DNA from: Pseudooceanicola sediminis
Lineage (GTDB): Bacteria; Pseudomonadota; Alphaproteobacteria; Rhodobacterales; Rhodobacteraceae
Assembly (NCBI RefSeq): GCF_003575965.1
Contig: NZ_QWJJ01000006.1
Span: 124,001 to 188,000, forward strand
Length of the DNA: 64,000 bases
Direction: 5' to 3'
Shown: piece by piece, positions 57,189 to 64,000 of the stretch
How positions within the stretch are numbered: position 1 is the first letter of the stretch
Layout: each line of letters begins with the position of its first letter
Position numbers and translations under genes: made by a program
The notes under the pieces: generated by a model
The model's input: only the letters and a program-made list of their open reading frames with translations
Database searches by the model: none
Told to the model about the DNA's origin: nothing

Positions 57189-58415
57189 ATGCACAACGCC
57201 GAACACCACCGTCCCAAATGCCTGCCCGCCCACAGGCAACTGCTAGGCGCATTGGCGTTTGCAATAGCCCCCGTCGTCGCGGCGGCCCAAGGTTTCAACG
57301 ACATCCCACCCAATGCCAGCGGACAGACCCCTGCTTTTGCAGACCAAACCCGCGCGCCCGTCATTGCCGACGATCTGCGCCTTGATCGTCAGGTCATTGC
57401 ATCCGGGTTGGTCAACCCCTGGGGCATGGACCAGTTGCCTGATGGGCGATGGCTGGTCACCGAACGCCCGGGCCGCCTTCGGATCGTCTCTGCCGATGGC
57501 ACCGTCTCGGAGCCTGTTGCCGGCCTGCCGGAAATCGACGCACGCCGCCAGGGTGGCCTGCTGGATGTGGTTGTTCGCCCGGACTTCGACCAGACGCACC
57601 GCCTGTGGTTCAGCTTTTCACAACCCAGGGGCAATGGCACCAATGCAACCGCCGTGGCCACCGGCGTGCTGTCACAGGATGAACAGCGCCTGGAACAGGT
57701 CAAGGTGATCTTTCAGCAACAGCCCGCCTGGGCATCGACCGCCCATTTCGGTTCGCGCCTGGTCTTCGATGGGAACGGCGCGCTCTTCGTCACGACAGGC
57801 GAACGGTCCCTGCCCGGTCCGCGCGCGCTGGCGCAGGACGTCGGGACGCATCTGGGAAAGGTGCTTCGCATCGACCCTATGGGGGGGCCCGCAGCAGGAA
57901 ATCCCGACATTCCCGGAGGATTGCCCGAGATCTGGTCCTGGGGTCATCGCAACATCCAGTCCGCCGCGCTCGGACCCGACGGTGCGCTGTGGACGGTGGA
58001 ACATGGCCCGCGTGGCGGCGACGAACTGAACCGTCCCGAGGCAGGGCGCAATTACGGTTGGCCTGTCATCACCTATGGTGAGGATTATTCGGGCCGTCCC
58101 ATCGGCCAGGGATTGACCGCACAACAGGGGATGGAGCAGCCAGTCTATTACTGGGATCCGGTGATCGCCCCCTCGGGAATGGTGTTTTACGATGCTGCGA
58201 TGTTTTCAGGCTGGCAGGGCAGCGCGCTGATCGGAGGGCTGGCAAGCCAAGCTCTGATACGGCTTGAGATTGACGGGGGCCGGGTGCGTGGAGAGGCACG
58301 GTACCTGGAGGGTCAAGGCCGTGTGCGGGACGTGGACCAAGCGCAGGACGGTGCCGTCATTCTATTGATCGACGCCGACGATGGTGCGCTGGTCCGCGTG
58401 ACCCCTGCCCGCTGA
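57189..58415 (+). CDS. Soluble PQQ-dependent aldose sugar dehydrogenase (YliI type)
   Basis: A periplasmic six-bladed beta-propeller, 408 residues including a signal region (LLGALAFAIAPVVAAAQG). ASGLVNPWGMDQLPDGRWLVTERPGRLRIV and GGLLDVVVRPDF match the PQQ/GDH family, with the later HGPRGGDELNRPEAGRNYGWP segment around the cofactor site. It would oxidise aldoses to lactones with PQQ. No PQQ synthesis genes are in the window. The start at 57189 has GAGGAG eight bases upstream. Confidence 0.9.
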   Translation: MHNAEHHRPKCLPAHRQLLGALAFAIAPVVAAAQGFNDIPPNASGQTPAFADQTRAPVIADDLRLDRQVIASGLVNPWGMDQLPDGRWLVTERPGRLRIVSADGTVSEPVAGLPEIDARRQGGLLDVVVRPDFDQTHRLWFSFSQPRGNGTNATAVATGVLSQDEQRLEQVKVIFQQQPAWASTAHFGSRLVFDGNGALFVTTGERSLPGPRALAQDVGTHLGKVLRIDPMGGPAAGNPDIPGGLPEIWSWGHRNIQSAALGPDGALWTVEHGPRGGDELNRPEAGRNYGWPVITYGEDYSGRPIGQGLTAQQGMEQPVYYWDPVIAPSGMVFYDAAMFSGWQGSALIGGLASQALIRLEIDGGRVRGEARYLEGQGRVRDVDQAQDGAVILLIDADDGALVRVTPAR

Positions 58416-58963
58416 ACTGGCTTTAATTCTTCAATGAAATCGGCAGCTTGCGACAGCGCCACTTGACCTCCGGCGGATTGGCCACAAGGTTTCAGGCGGA
58501 CGGAGGAAGTCGAATTTGACAGTATTGCAGCGCCCAGGTCGTACGACACACCTCAGCACCGAACCGGTGCCATCAACCGCATCGCGCGGTGACGAAAGGC
58601 AAGGAGATCCTTCGCGTTACGTTTCGTGGCGCGTGAAATCCGTGACCGGAGGCGCATCGCGACCTGCCAGCAGTCCGATCTGACGCTTCGCCCCCTGACA
58701 CAACGACTGACGTGTTTCCACCGACAACAAGACGTTGCCGGCGGCGGAGCATGGCAAAAGCTTTTTGCCACCGCATCGACAGATTGGCTCAAGAGATAGG
58801 GGCCTGCGCCGCTCAGGTGGCCCATGCGTCAGCAATACCAAGAATGCGGACCAATGACGCGGGGCCGCGCGCTGTTACATCCGACCCCGTCACCGGACTT
58901 TTCAAAGGTTCGCGACAGGGTTGAGACAGCGATGCGCCCCGATCAGACCGCCAATGGAAGGAC
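58416..58963. other. Gap between sugar dehydrogenase and ATP-grasp genes
   Basis: About 550 bases with no gene I can support. Short frames on both strands have a biased, gene-like composition in parts (58570-58800), which may be a decayed gene, but I recognise no family. Confidence 0.5.
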
Positions 58964-58969
58964 ATGACA

Positions 58970-60196
58970 ATGACCGACAAGAACCCCGACAAAGGCTATG
59001 TTGCCATTCTGGGCTGGAGCCTGAACGCCATCAATGCGATCGACCAGTTCGACCGCCGCTATGTCGTGGTGGCGCCGCCTTGGGCACAAGATTACTGCGC
59101 GCAAAATGACATCCCTTTCGTACCTTGGGATTTCGACCGTTTGAACGAACGCTCCTACGAGCTGGCGCAACAGCTGAAGGAGATGGGCGTCGACGTGGCG
59201 ATCCCGATATTCGAAGAAACCGTGGAATGGGCCGGCGCGATCAACGCCGTGCTGCTGAACCAGCCGCGCCTGTTGGGACAGGCAATGCTGTTCCGCGACA
59301 AGTCACTGATGAAGCGGCGCGCTCAGCTGGGCGGTATCCGCGTCGGCGTGTTCGAAGAGGCACATGACCGCGGCGATGTGATCCGATTTTTGAAGCGGGT
59401 CAACCAGACCCTGCTCAAGCTGGATGGCGACGTGAACGATCCGATCCACTTCAAGGCCTTCGACAAGTCCGGCACCGCCGGGCACCGGGTGATCCGCAGT
59501 CCCGAAGACGTCGACAATATCCCCGAAGATGAATTTCCCGCCCTGCTGGAAAGCCACCTGGATGGCTGGGAGTTTGCGGTCGAGGCCTGGATCAAGAACG
59601 GCAAGATCCAGTTTCTGAACATTTCGGAATACGTCACGCTGGGGTATTCGGTCTTTGTGCCGGCCACGCCCGAACTGGAACAACACCGGGCGCGCATCAC
59701 TGAACAGATCGAGAAACTGATCGAGACGTTCGAGATCGACTTCGGCTTCATCCACCCCGAGTATTTCCTGACCAGCGACAACACGCTGTACTTTGGCGAG
59801 GTTGCCTATCGCCCACCGGGCTTCAATGCCCTGGAGCTGATCGAGCGGGCATATAGTTTCAACGGCTATCAGGGCCTTGTCGTCGCGTTCGATCCCAAAA
59901 CGACGCAGGAAGAACTGGACGCCTTTTTCCCGACACCAATCGAAGACGCCAAGGGGTTCGCCGGCTGCTTTGGCGTCTATCCGCGCCGCCGCGTGGTCAG
60001 CAAATTGGAAATTCCCCAGGAAACTGCCGATCACCCCTATTTCGAATTCCACGAGCTGGCGGATCCGCGCGAACAGAAGGTCGCGAAACGATCGGCCTTT
60101 GGCACACACTGGGGGCTGGCGTATTTCTTTGGTGACGACCCACACCAATTGCGCGATCTTCTCAAGCAACAAGAAGAACTGGACTATTACATCTGA
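58970..60196 (+). CDS. ATP-grasp ligase of unknown substrate
   Basis: About 408 residues with an ATP-grasp fold like carbamoyl-phosphate synthase or biotin carboxylase relatives. It starts GYVAILGWSLNAINAIDQF (pre-ATP-grasp), then has a lysine-bearing loop HFKAFDKSGTAGHRV, and the metal-binding site is probably GEVAYRPPG after FGFIHPEYFLTSDNTLYF. Such enzymes join a carboxylate to an amine or thiol using ATP. No signal peptide, so cytoplasmic. I prefer the ATG at 58970, eight bases after GGAAGG; the ATG at 58964 is only two bases away. Its stop overlaps the next gene start by one base (TGATG), so the two are co-translated. Confidence 0.85.
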   Translation: MTDKNPDKGYVAILGWSLNAINAIDQFDRRYVVVAPPWAQDYCAQNDIPFVPWDFDRLNERSYELAQQLKEMGVDVAIPIFEETVEWAGAINAVLLNQPRLLGQAMLFRDKSLMKRRAQLGGIRVGVFEEAHDRGDVIRFLKRVNQTLLKLDGDVNDPIHFKAFDKSGTAGHRVIRSPEDVDNIPEDEFPALLESHLDGWEFAVEAWIKNGKIQFLNISEYVTLGYSVFVPATPELEQHRARITEQIEKLIETFEIDFGFIHPEYFLTSDNTLYFGEVAYRPPGFNALELIERAYSFNGYQGLVVAFDPKTTQEELDAFFPTPIEDAKGFAGCFGVYPRRRVVSKLEIPQETADHPYFEFHELADPREQKVAKRSAFGTHWGLAYFFGDDPHQLRDLLKQQEELDYYI

Positions 60197-62256
60197 TGAC
60201 TTCCTCCGGCACGGCCCCCGAGGGCCGCGAACGCGTCAATGACGGCGCGCGGGCGGCACGTCTTGCGGAAACGCTGGACGTGGCGATCGCGCGGCTGGAA
60301 CCTGCGCGCCCCTTTGCCAAGCCGCGGTATCAGCGCGCCGTGCTGGATGTGACGGCGCGGCTGTTGCAGACCGAGGGTGGCCTGGACGTGATCCGTTCCC
60401 GCGCGATGCAGATGGATGCAGCGGGCTTGTTCGCCGGGTCTGATTGGGACCGGCCAGAAGCCTTGTTGCCGCAGTTGGTCGGCACCACGTTGATGGCTGA
60501 CGACCCGATCTTTGTTGCACTTGAGGCTGCCAGCCTTGCCCGCTTTCTGGCGGTCGCGAACGGTGAGGGCCGCCACGAAAACCTGCACAAGGACATGGCG
60601 GTGCACTTTCTGACACAGGTGCTGGCCCTGAACCTGAAGGACATTTTCGGCCAATCCGATGAAGCGAGCCGGGCGCTCGGGGATCGAATGGTGATCAAGC
60701 GCCAACTGCTGAACTATATCTCGGAGCATATCGGGCTGACCGACGTGCTGGGCGTCCTGGTGAGCGAGATCTGGCGCTTGCTGGAGCAACGGTCCGTGCA
60801 GGTCGCCGTTGCCAAGGACATGATCGCCCAGATTGCCATCGCGCTGGATCAAAAAGGCACCGAGCCGGGCAGCGAACGGCTGGGCGCAGAGCGCCTGGTC
60901 AGCGCGTTGTTCGGGCCGACCGTCGCATCGTTGGACGATCCGGGCATCGACGTTTACCTGGATCGCATCGCCCATTTCGACGAAACCGCCCTGTCGCGCG
61001 AGGCAATGGGGTTTGCACGTGCGATGCACGACACCGGCCTGGTTTCAGACTATCATGCGGCCTTTCTTGTCTGGGCGCTCGACTATCGTGATCGCCCTCT
61101 GGTGCCCGAGGCGCTAGGCCTTGGCACGACAGGTCTGGACTGCTGGCGGCATTATCGTCGCCTGATCGAGGATCTGATCCGCACCGCCGTCAGCCCGACG
61201 ACGCCACAGGCCGCCTATGGGCTGGCGATGCTGCTGGAGCGCGGCGTATTGCACCACGCGCCCATGGTCCCCGCGCTGCACCGTCACATGCAGCAAAAGG
61301 TGCAGGGGGACGCGCGCCAACGTCTGAGGCTGAGCTTTGGCGACGCTGTGTCGCCCGAGGCCCATCTGCTGGCAGGTGTGCTGCAGGTGATCGGACAGCC
61401 ACTTGGCGTCGGCCAGGGCGCGAACCCGACCTGCCAATCCGCGCGCGCCATTTCGATGTGGGCGTTGATCGAGCCCGATTTCCTTTTGCACCTGATCTCT
61501 CAGGCCTGTGAATTCGACACCGTCTTGATGCAATTCGAAGGCACACAGATCAACTCTGCCGATCTACCGGCCGGCCTGGCCGGGCACGGCCCTATTGATG
61601 CCGATCCGGTTTCGGTTCTGCTGGTCTCGCATCTGGACAGGATCTACGCGGAAATGGGCCGCCTTTGCCTTGGCCGCGAAGGGGACCCTCACCGCTGGAT
61701 CAATCCGCAGTTTCACGGCTGGTGGGTGGCGCGCGACTGTGCCGTGGCTGTTGACGTGGCAACGGGTGAACTGGCCGGGTACGACCGTTTCCTGCGTCGT
61801 TTCTTTGCGGCCTATCATCCGCATCACAACGGCGACCGCCCCGTCAGCCACCCCCAGCCTGCCGGAATTGCCGTCACCGACCCGAACCAGCAGTTCGTCG
61901 GCTGGCACGCCATCGCGATCCTGCGGGTCAGCGCAGATCAGGCCGGTGTCATGCGCGTCTATTTCTACAACCCCAACAACGACAGCGGCCAGGATTGGGG
62001 CGGGGGCGTCGTCGTATCGACCAGCGGCAACGGGGAACGCTATGGCGAGGGATCGCTGGAATTTGGCCAATTCCTGTCCCGGGTCTACCTGTTTCACGAT
62101 GACCCACTGCGCAGCGCCGAGGCGGCCGATGCGGTTCCCGACGCAGAATTGCCCCCGATCCATGCGCAGGCCGCTGCCAGCTGGGCCGCGGATCGCCTGC
62201 CGCAGGCAGCGCCTGCCGTCGTGCAGGATAAGATGGGCACGGAGCCGCCCGAATAG
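60196..62256 (+). CDS. Large uncharacterised protein with a papain-like catalytic quartet
   Basis: 686 residues, no family recognised and no signal peptide. The first 400 residues are mainly helical. From about 405 there is a papain-like pattern in the right order: Q407 and C413 in GQGANPTCQSARA (Q six residues before C, as in papain), H571 in VGWHAIAI, and N592 in YFYNPNNDSGQDWGGG, followed by W601-G602. Q/C/H/N with these spacings is the oxyanion and catalytic set of papain-fold peptidases and amidases. Coupled to the ATP-grasp gene by a one-base overlap. The family is inference; the conserved residues are seen directly. Confidence 0.7.
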   Translation: MTSSGTAPEGRERVNDGARAARLAETLDVAIARLEPARPFAKPRYQRAVLDVTARLLQTEGGLDVIRSRAMQMDAAGLFAGSDWDRPEALLPQLVGTTLMADDPIFVALEAASLARFLAVANGEGRHENLHKDMAVHFLTQVLALNLKDIFGQSDEASRALGDRMVIKRQLLNYISEHIGLTDVLGVLVSEIWRLLEQRSVQVAVAKDMIAQIAIALDQKGTEPGSERLGAERLVSALFGPTVASLDDPGIDVYLDRIAHFDETALSREAMGFARAMHDTGLVSDYHAAFLVWALDYRDRPLVPEALGLGTTGLDCWRHYRRLIEDLIRTAVSPTTPQAAYGLAMLLERGVLHHAPMVPALHRHMQQKVQGDARQRLRLSFGDAVSPEAHLLAGVLQVIGQPLGVGQGANPTCQSARAISMWALIEPDFLLHLISQACEFDTVLMQFEGTQINSADLPAGLAGHGPIDADPVSVLLVSHLDRIYAEMGRLCLGREGDPHRWINPQFHGWWVARDCAVAVDVATGELAGYDRFLRRFFAAYHPHHNGDRPVSHPQPAGIAVTDPNQQFVGWHAIAILRVSADQAGVMRVYFYNPNNDSGQDWGGGVVVSTSGNGERYGEGSLEFGQFLSRVYLFHDDPLRSAEAADAVPDAELPPIHAQAAASWAADRLPQAAPAVVQDKMGTEPPE

Positions 62257-62262
62257 AGGCCC

Positions 62263-63186
62263 CTATGGGACGGCCTGGCGCGTGTCGTTACGGCCAAGCA
62301 GGGATTGAAGGATCTCGCTGCTGAGGGCGACAAAGTTCTCGGCAGCCTGCGACAGCGGCATCTCGGCGTTTGATGCAAAGGCAAAGCGATGGGTCAGGGT
62401 CGGGGCGAGCGGTCGTTTGGTAACGGGCAGATGGTCAAAGTCCCGCGCCATCAGCTCATTGACCAGAGTCAGGCCAAGACCCTCGGCAACCAGCGAACAG
62501 GCCGACAGGACCGAGTGCGCCTCGACGCGCACATTCGGGGCCAGACCGGACATCCAGAAGGCTTCGTCAAGTTCGCGACGCGGCGCCCGCATGCGCCCCA
62601 GAAGGATCAGTGGTTCGGCGCGCAGGTCTTCCATCGTGATAACCGCCTTTTGCGTCAGCGGATGCCCGTTGGGCATGACGCAAACAGTATGCGCCTCGAT
62701 CGACGGACGCAGGTCCAATCCCGCGCGCTGGACCGGGATACGCAGAAACCCGACCTCGGCACGGTCATCCAGAAGCATCCGTTCGATGGTGTCATACGGG
62801 CCCGAGTGCAATTCGATCTGAACGCGATCGTTCGCCTCAAGGTATTGGCGCAAGATACGCGGCAGGATCGACAGGGTCAGGCTGGCCGGAACGGCAATAC
62901 GCAGCCGTATCGCCGAAGAATTGCCACGCTTCAGGTCGCCTGCCAGATGCTGCAACTGCTGACCGCGATCCACCATGCCAAAGATCTTGCCCTGCAACGC
63001 CACGCATTCGCGCGTCGGCACCAGCCGCCCCTTGTCACGGCGAAACAGTTCGAGGTTCAGTTCCCTTTCCAGTTGCGTGACCCTGCGCGAAACTGCGGAC
63101 TGCGTGATGCCCAGTGTGCTGGCGGCCGCTTGCGTAGAGCCCTGCTCGATGACAGCCCGGAACGTTTCTAGAAGGTTGAGCTGCAT
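62263..63186 (-). CDS. LysR-family transcriptional regulator
   Basis: 307 residues. N-terminal helix-turn-helix NLLETFRAVIEQGSTQAAASTLGITQSAVSRRV, then a periplasmic-binding-like effector domain from about 90. It is divergent from the peptide-type ABC permease, so it likely controls that operon. ATGA-TTTTG-TCAT in the gap fits a LysR site. It is convergent with the papain-like gene, whose stop is seven bases away. Confidence 0.93.
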   Translation of the reverse strand: MQLNLLETFRAVIEQGSTQAAASTLGITQSAVSRRVTQLERELNLELFRRDKGRLVPTRECVALQGKIFGMVDRGQQLQHLAGDLKRGNSSAIRLRIAVPASLTLSILPRILRQYLEANDRVQIELHSGPYDTIERMLLDDRAEVGFLRIPVQRAGLDLRPSIEAHTVCVMPNGHPLTQKAVITMEDLRAEPLILLGRMRAPRRELDEAFWMSGLAPNVRVEAHSVLSACSLVAEGLGLTLVNELMARDFDHLPVTKRPLAPTLTHRFAFASNAEMPLSQAAENFVALSSEILQSLLGRNDTRQAVP

Positions 63187-63213
63187 TTATATTCCCGCTG
63201 CGCATAGGCTCTC

Positions 63214-63226
63214 ATGATTTTGTCAT
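63214..63226. promoter_or_regulatory. LysR operator candidate
   Basis: ATGA and TCAT in inversion around TTTTG, 28 bases upstream of the LysR gene and 150 bases from the ABC permease gene, fits the T-N11-A type of LysR site. Confidence 0.4.
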
Positions 63227-63375
63227 AATCTTGCATAGATTCGAATCTTCGCGCAAGTTTTCGTCAAAACAGGGACAGCCATCAAAACCATGCCATACGC
63301 CAGTCCGCCACAGTCAGGTCAACAGTCGGGCAAACTCCCCGCGCGCCTCTTGCCCTTCGGCCACCGGAGCGCACC

Positions 63376-64000
63376 ATGACAGTCTTTATTCTTCGTCGTG
63401 TCTTGCAGGCGATACTGGTTCTGGCGATCACGTCGCTTGTGGTTTTTCTAGGGGTTTATGCCATCGGTGATCCGCTGGAGATCCTGTTGCCGGCAGACGC
63501 CTCGATGGCGGAACGGGCACAGGTCACCGCATCGCTGCACCTGGATGACCCGCTGGCGCTGCAATACTGGAACTTTATCGTTCAGGCGCTGCAAGGAAAT
63601 TTCGGGCGCAGCTTCGTGTTCAACCGGCCTGCTCTGGAGGTCATCTTTGAACGCCTTCCCGCGACGCTGGAGCTGGTCACGACGTCGCTGATCCTGTCGC
63701 TGATAATCGGTATTCCGTTGGGCTTTCTGGCCGGCACCCGCCCCCGTACGGTCACGGACGAGACGATCATGACCGGGTCGATCCTGGGGTTTTCCCTGCC
63801 GAACTTCTGGCAGGGCATGATGCTGATCATGATCTTTTCAGTCTGGCTGGGGTGGCTGCCGTCGACCGGGCGTGGCGACACCGGGACGATACTGGGGGTC
63901 CGGACCAGTTATGCGACCTGGGATGGGTTCGTGCATCTGCTGCTACCTGCAACCAACCTGGCCCTGGCGCAAATCGCGCTGGTCATTCGCCTGACACGCA
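63376..64000 (+). CDS. Peptide/nickel-type ABC transporter permease (DppB-like), partial
   Basis: The first 208 residues of an inner-membrane permease. The N terminus TVFILRRVLQAILVLAITSLVVFLGVYAIGDPLEILLP is the typical DppB start, and GNFGRSFVFNRPALEVIFERLPATLELV follows. It runs off the right edge; permease 2, ATPases and binding protein are presumably beyond. The ATG at 63376 has GGAG eight bases upstream. Divergent from the LysR regulator. Confidence 0.93.
   Translation, partial: MTVFILRRVLQAILVLAITSLVVFLGVYAIGDPLEILLPADASMAERAQVTASLHLDDPLALQYWNFIVQALQGNFGRSFVFNRPALEVIFERLPATLELVTTSLILSLIIGIPLGFLAGTRPRTVTDETIMTGSILGFSLPNFWQGMMLIMIFSVWLGWLPSTGRGDTGTILGVRTSYATWDGFVHLLLPATNLALAQIALVIRLTR

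Overview
The window is a GC-rich chromosomal segment of an alphaproteobacterium, almost certainly a marine-type Rhodobacteraceae/Roseobacteraceae. The grounds are a DUF1127 gene followed by an array of anti-Shine-Dalgarno stem-loops (the CcsR or cuckoo RNA type), an alphaproteobacterial GTTC-N7-GTTC SOS box in front of uvrD, the dnaG-rpoD pair, a four-subunit sarcosine oxidase operon, a tripartite tricarboxylate transporter (TTT) with TctDE, and a DUF1190/YgiC-like pair. No phage, integrase, intact insertion sequence or CRISPR is visible. The window ends inside a peptide-type ABC permease gene.

Layout, left to right. 1-6.0 kb: a 10-bp-phased TGGGA array, mrp (-), DUF1127 gene (+) with ten tandem hairpins and a terminator, uvrD (-), and a 5'-truncated sulfotransferase remnant (-). 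6.0-12.2 kb: pyruvate carboxylase, a semialdehyde-dehydrogenase-like enzyme, and a divergent ohrR/ohr pair with two operator-like palindromes. 12.3-18.3 kb: two identical tRNA-Gly(GCC) genes, an aldo/keto reductase, rpoD and dnaG. 18.4-26.9 kb: soxBDAG sarcosine oxidase, a divergent flavodoxin-like gene, glutamate dehydrogenase, a small membrane protein and a TetR regulator. 27.0-30.8 kb: a lipoprotein, homoserine dehydrogenase, recJ and tRNA-Glu. 31-35.7 kb: divergent ArsR/MFS, YgiC-like ligase with DUF1190 lipoprotein, glucokinase. 36-46.5 kb: a CSS-EAL phosphodiesterase, a sugar ABC transporter operon probably for glucose, a GGDEF cyclase and a response regulator/kinase pair. 46.6-48.7 kb: a ProC-like reductase and an M20 amidohydrolase. 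48.8-57.0 kb: TctD-TctE with a translationally coupled orphan periplasmic binding protein, divergent tctCBA, and an FAD-dependent oxidoreductase. 57.2-64 kb: a periplasmic PQQ-type sugar dehydrogenase, a two-gene ATP-grasp/papain-like operon, a LysR regulator and a divergent peptide-type ABC permease.

Functional themes: one-carbon and methylamine-type nitrogen metabolism (sarcosine oxidase, glutamate dehydrogenase), glucose uptake and entry into glycolysis (ABC transporter, glucokinase, pyruvate carboxylase), organic acid uptake (Tct), and stress response (CcsR-like array, Ohr, uvrD, recJ). The least explained parts are the ATP-grasp/papain-like gene pair near 59-62 kb, the orphan binding protein tied to TctE, and the fine structure of the stem-loop array near 2.3-2.7 kb.
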